Of a stretch of DNA of 15,097 bases, positions 14,418-15,097 are shown in pieces. Origin of the DNA: an uncultured Acetatifactor sp. Lineage in GTDB: Bacteria; Bacillota; Clostridia; Lachnospirales; Lachnospiraceae. The stretch is from positions 1-15,097 of the forward strand of contig CAKRRS010000070.1 in NCBI GenBank assembly GCA_934394665.1, read 5' to 3'. Position numbers and translations under genes: made by a program. The notes below the pieces were generated by a model. The model was not told where the DNA came from and made no database searches. It was given only the letters and a program-made list of their open reading frames with translations. Numbering within the stretch: position 1 is the stretch's first letter; each line of letters starts with the position of its first letter.

Positions 14418-14684
14418 CTATTTTTTCCTGGTGAGTGAGGAGCAACTTACTGCTTTTACTGCTGATTTCGAGGCGCGTCTTCCTCAATATCTTCGGGACG
14501 CACTGCATCCACAGTCGACAGCAGCGTAAATCGCTATTTTGTTAGCTGTATTTTAGGTATAGGAAGTTTTAGTATTTAATATTTTTTTAATAGATTTTTC
14601 CAATAAAGTATGCTATCGTATAACCGTTTGTAGATAAACAAATGTTATAGAGGATCAAAAATTTACAAAGGAAGGAAAACTATC
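14418..14684. other. Intergenic stretch with a coding fossil
   Basis: There is no intact gene. Bases about 14428-14533 have coding character on both strands. The plus strand reads LVSEEQLTAFTADFEARLPQ to a stop at 14527-14529. The minus strand reads RFTLLSTVDAVRPEDIEEDA then PRNQQ to a stop at 14458-14456. Neither has a start codon or ribosome binding site. The minus reading looks more like a natural protein end, but I recognise no family. The rest (14534-14684) is AT-rich and carries the likely promoter of the next gene. Confidence 0.4.
14596..14624 (+). promoter_or_regulatory. Possible promoter of the membrane chemotaxis receptor
   Basis: TATAAC (14619-14624) lies 17 bp after a weak TTTTCC. 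No clear sigma-D (flagellar) motif with a CCGATA-type -10 is seen. This is the best candidate in the stretch, but it is weak. Confidence 0.3.
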
Positions 14685-15097
14685 ATGGAAAAGATCAAAA
14701 AGCGTATAGCTAACTTAAAGGTTGCAGGAAAATTAAAAGTATATCGAATGACAGTGCTTGTTATGACATTCTTTTTAGTGTTGGTGGCACTGATCTCGAC
14801 ATTAGTGATCCGTTCAAATATAGAGAAGATTACGGAGGTCTGGTCTCCGTCATTGGAATATCTGCAGGATTTAGAGACAATGACTGCAAAATATAGAATC
14901 AAACAGTATCAGCATCTGGTAGAATCAGATGATGCTGTTATGACCTCCTGCGAAGAAGAAATTCAGAAGCTGGAGAGTCAGATTCAGGATACCGATGCGG
15001 ATCTGGATGCAATCATCGCTGCAGACAGTGATGCTCAAAAAGGACAGGATGATTACGAAGTGGCAAACGCTGCATGGGAAGAATACAGAGCTGCTTC
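14685..15097 (+). CDS. Methyl-accepting chemotaxis protein, N-terminal part (cut by window edge)
   Basis: The first 137 codons of a larger gene. The start ATG has a strong AAGGAAGG site ten bases upstream. A short basic cytoplasmic tail (MEKIKKRIANLKVAGKLKVY) is followed by one transmembrane segment (about 22-42, TVLVMTFFLVLVALISTLVI) and an extracellular helical region rich in Glu, Asp and Gln (YLQDLETMTAKYRIKQYQHL...). This is the layout of a four-helix-bundle (4HB_MCP) sensor domain. The second membrane segment, HAMP and signalling domain would lie beyond the window, so the assignment rests on N-terminal layout and on the neighbouring receptor gene. The ligand is unknown. Confidence 0.75.
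   Translation, partial: MEKIKKRIANLKVAGKLKVYRMTVLVMTFFLVLVALISTLVIRSNIEKITEVWSPSLEYLQDLETMTAKYRIKQYQHLVESDDAVMTSCEEEIQKLESQIQDTDADLDAIIAADSDAQKGQDDYEVANAAWEEYRAA

Noticed and set aside
14534..14684. Cyclic-di-GMP riboswitch or sigma-D flagellar promoter before the membrane chemotaxis receptor
   Set aside because: I looked for the conserved riboswitch core and for a TAAA/CCGATA-type promoter and saw neither; only a weak sigma-A-like pair is present.

Overview
The window looks like chromosomal DNA of a motile Gram-positive anaerobe of the Lachnospiraceae/Clostridia type. This is inferred from strong AGGAGG-like ribosome binding sites, a GHKL/LytTR two-component pair, a giant InlB B-repeat lipoprotein, a DUF4143 ATPase, and two chemotaxis receptors, one with a PocR domain. 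No ribosomal RNA or other direct taxonomic marker is present.

Left part (1-2150): a patch of decayed genes around one intact gene. It starts with a piece of group II intron reverse transcriptase that ends abruptly at about 113. This piece abuts, tail to tail, a YefM/Phd-type antitoxin (minus strand) that appears frameshifted and has only the first codons of its toxin left. The antitoxin promoter still carries a perfect double TGTACA operator. Next come a 45-codon stub of an SRAP (YedK/HMCES) gene, an apparently complete aromatic-acid-exporter-like membrane protein (DUF939/ArAE_1), and a BCP peroxiredoxin fragment that lacks its catalytic N-terminus.

Middle part (2151-11862): a likely regulatory module. 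A minus-strand operon encodes a LytTR response regulator and, overlapping it by 4 bases, a GHKL sensor kinase. Facing away from it is a 2481-residue lipoprotein with an SH3-like domain, a Ser/Gly linker, a large uncharacterised central region, twelve B-repeats and a beta-helix-like C-terminus. The shared intergenic region holds 9-bp direct repeats separated by 12 bp, the usual layout of LytTR sites, ending five bases before the weak -35 of the lipoprotein promoter. The simplest reading is that the two-component system controls the giant surface protein. A long perfect palindrome followed by T's ends the gene.

Right part (11863-15097): a single-gene DUF4143 ATPase unit with its own promoter and terminator; a small soluble PocR/chemotaxis-signalling protein preceded by a 13-codon upstream ORF that overlaps its GTG start; and the first 137 codons of a membrane chemotaxis receptor that runs off the edge. 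Two short fossil-like coding stretches lie between these genes.
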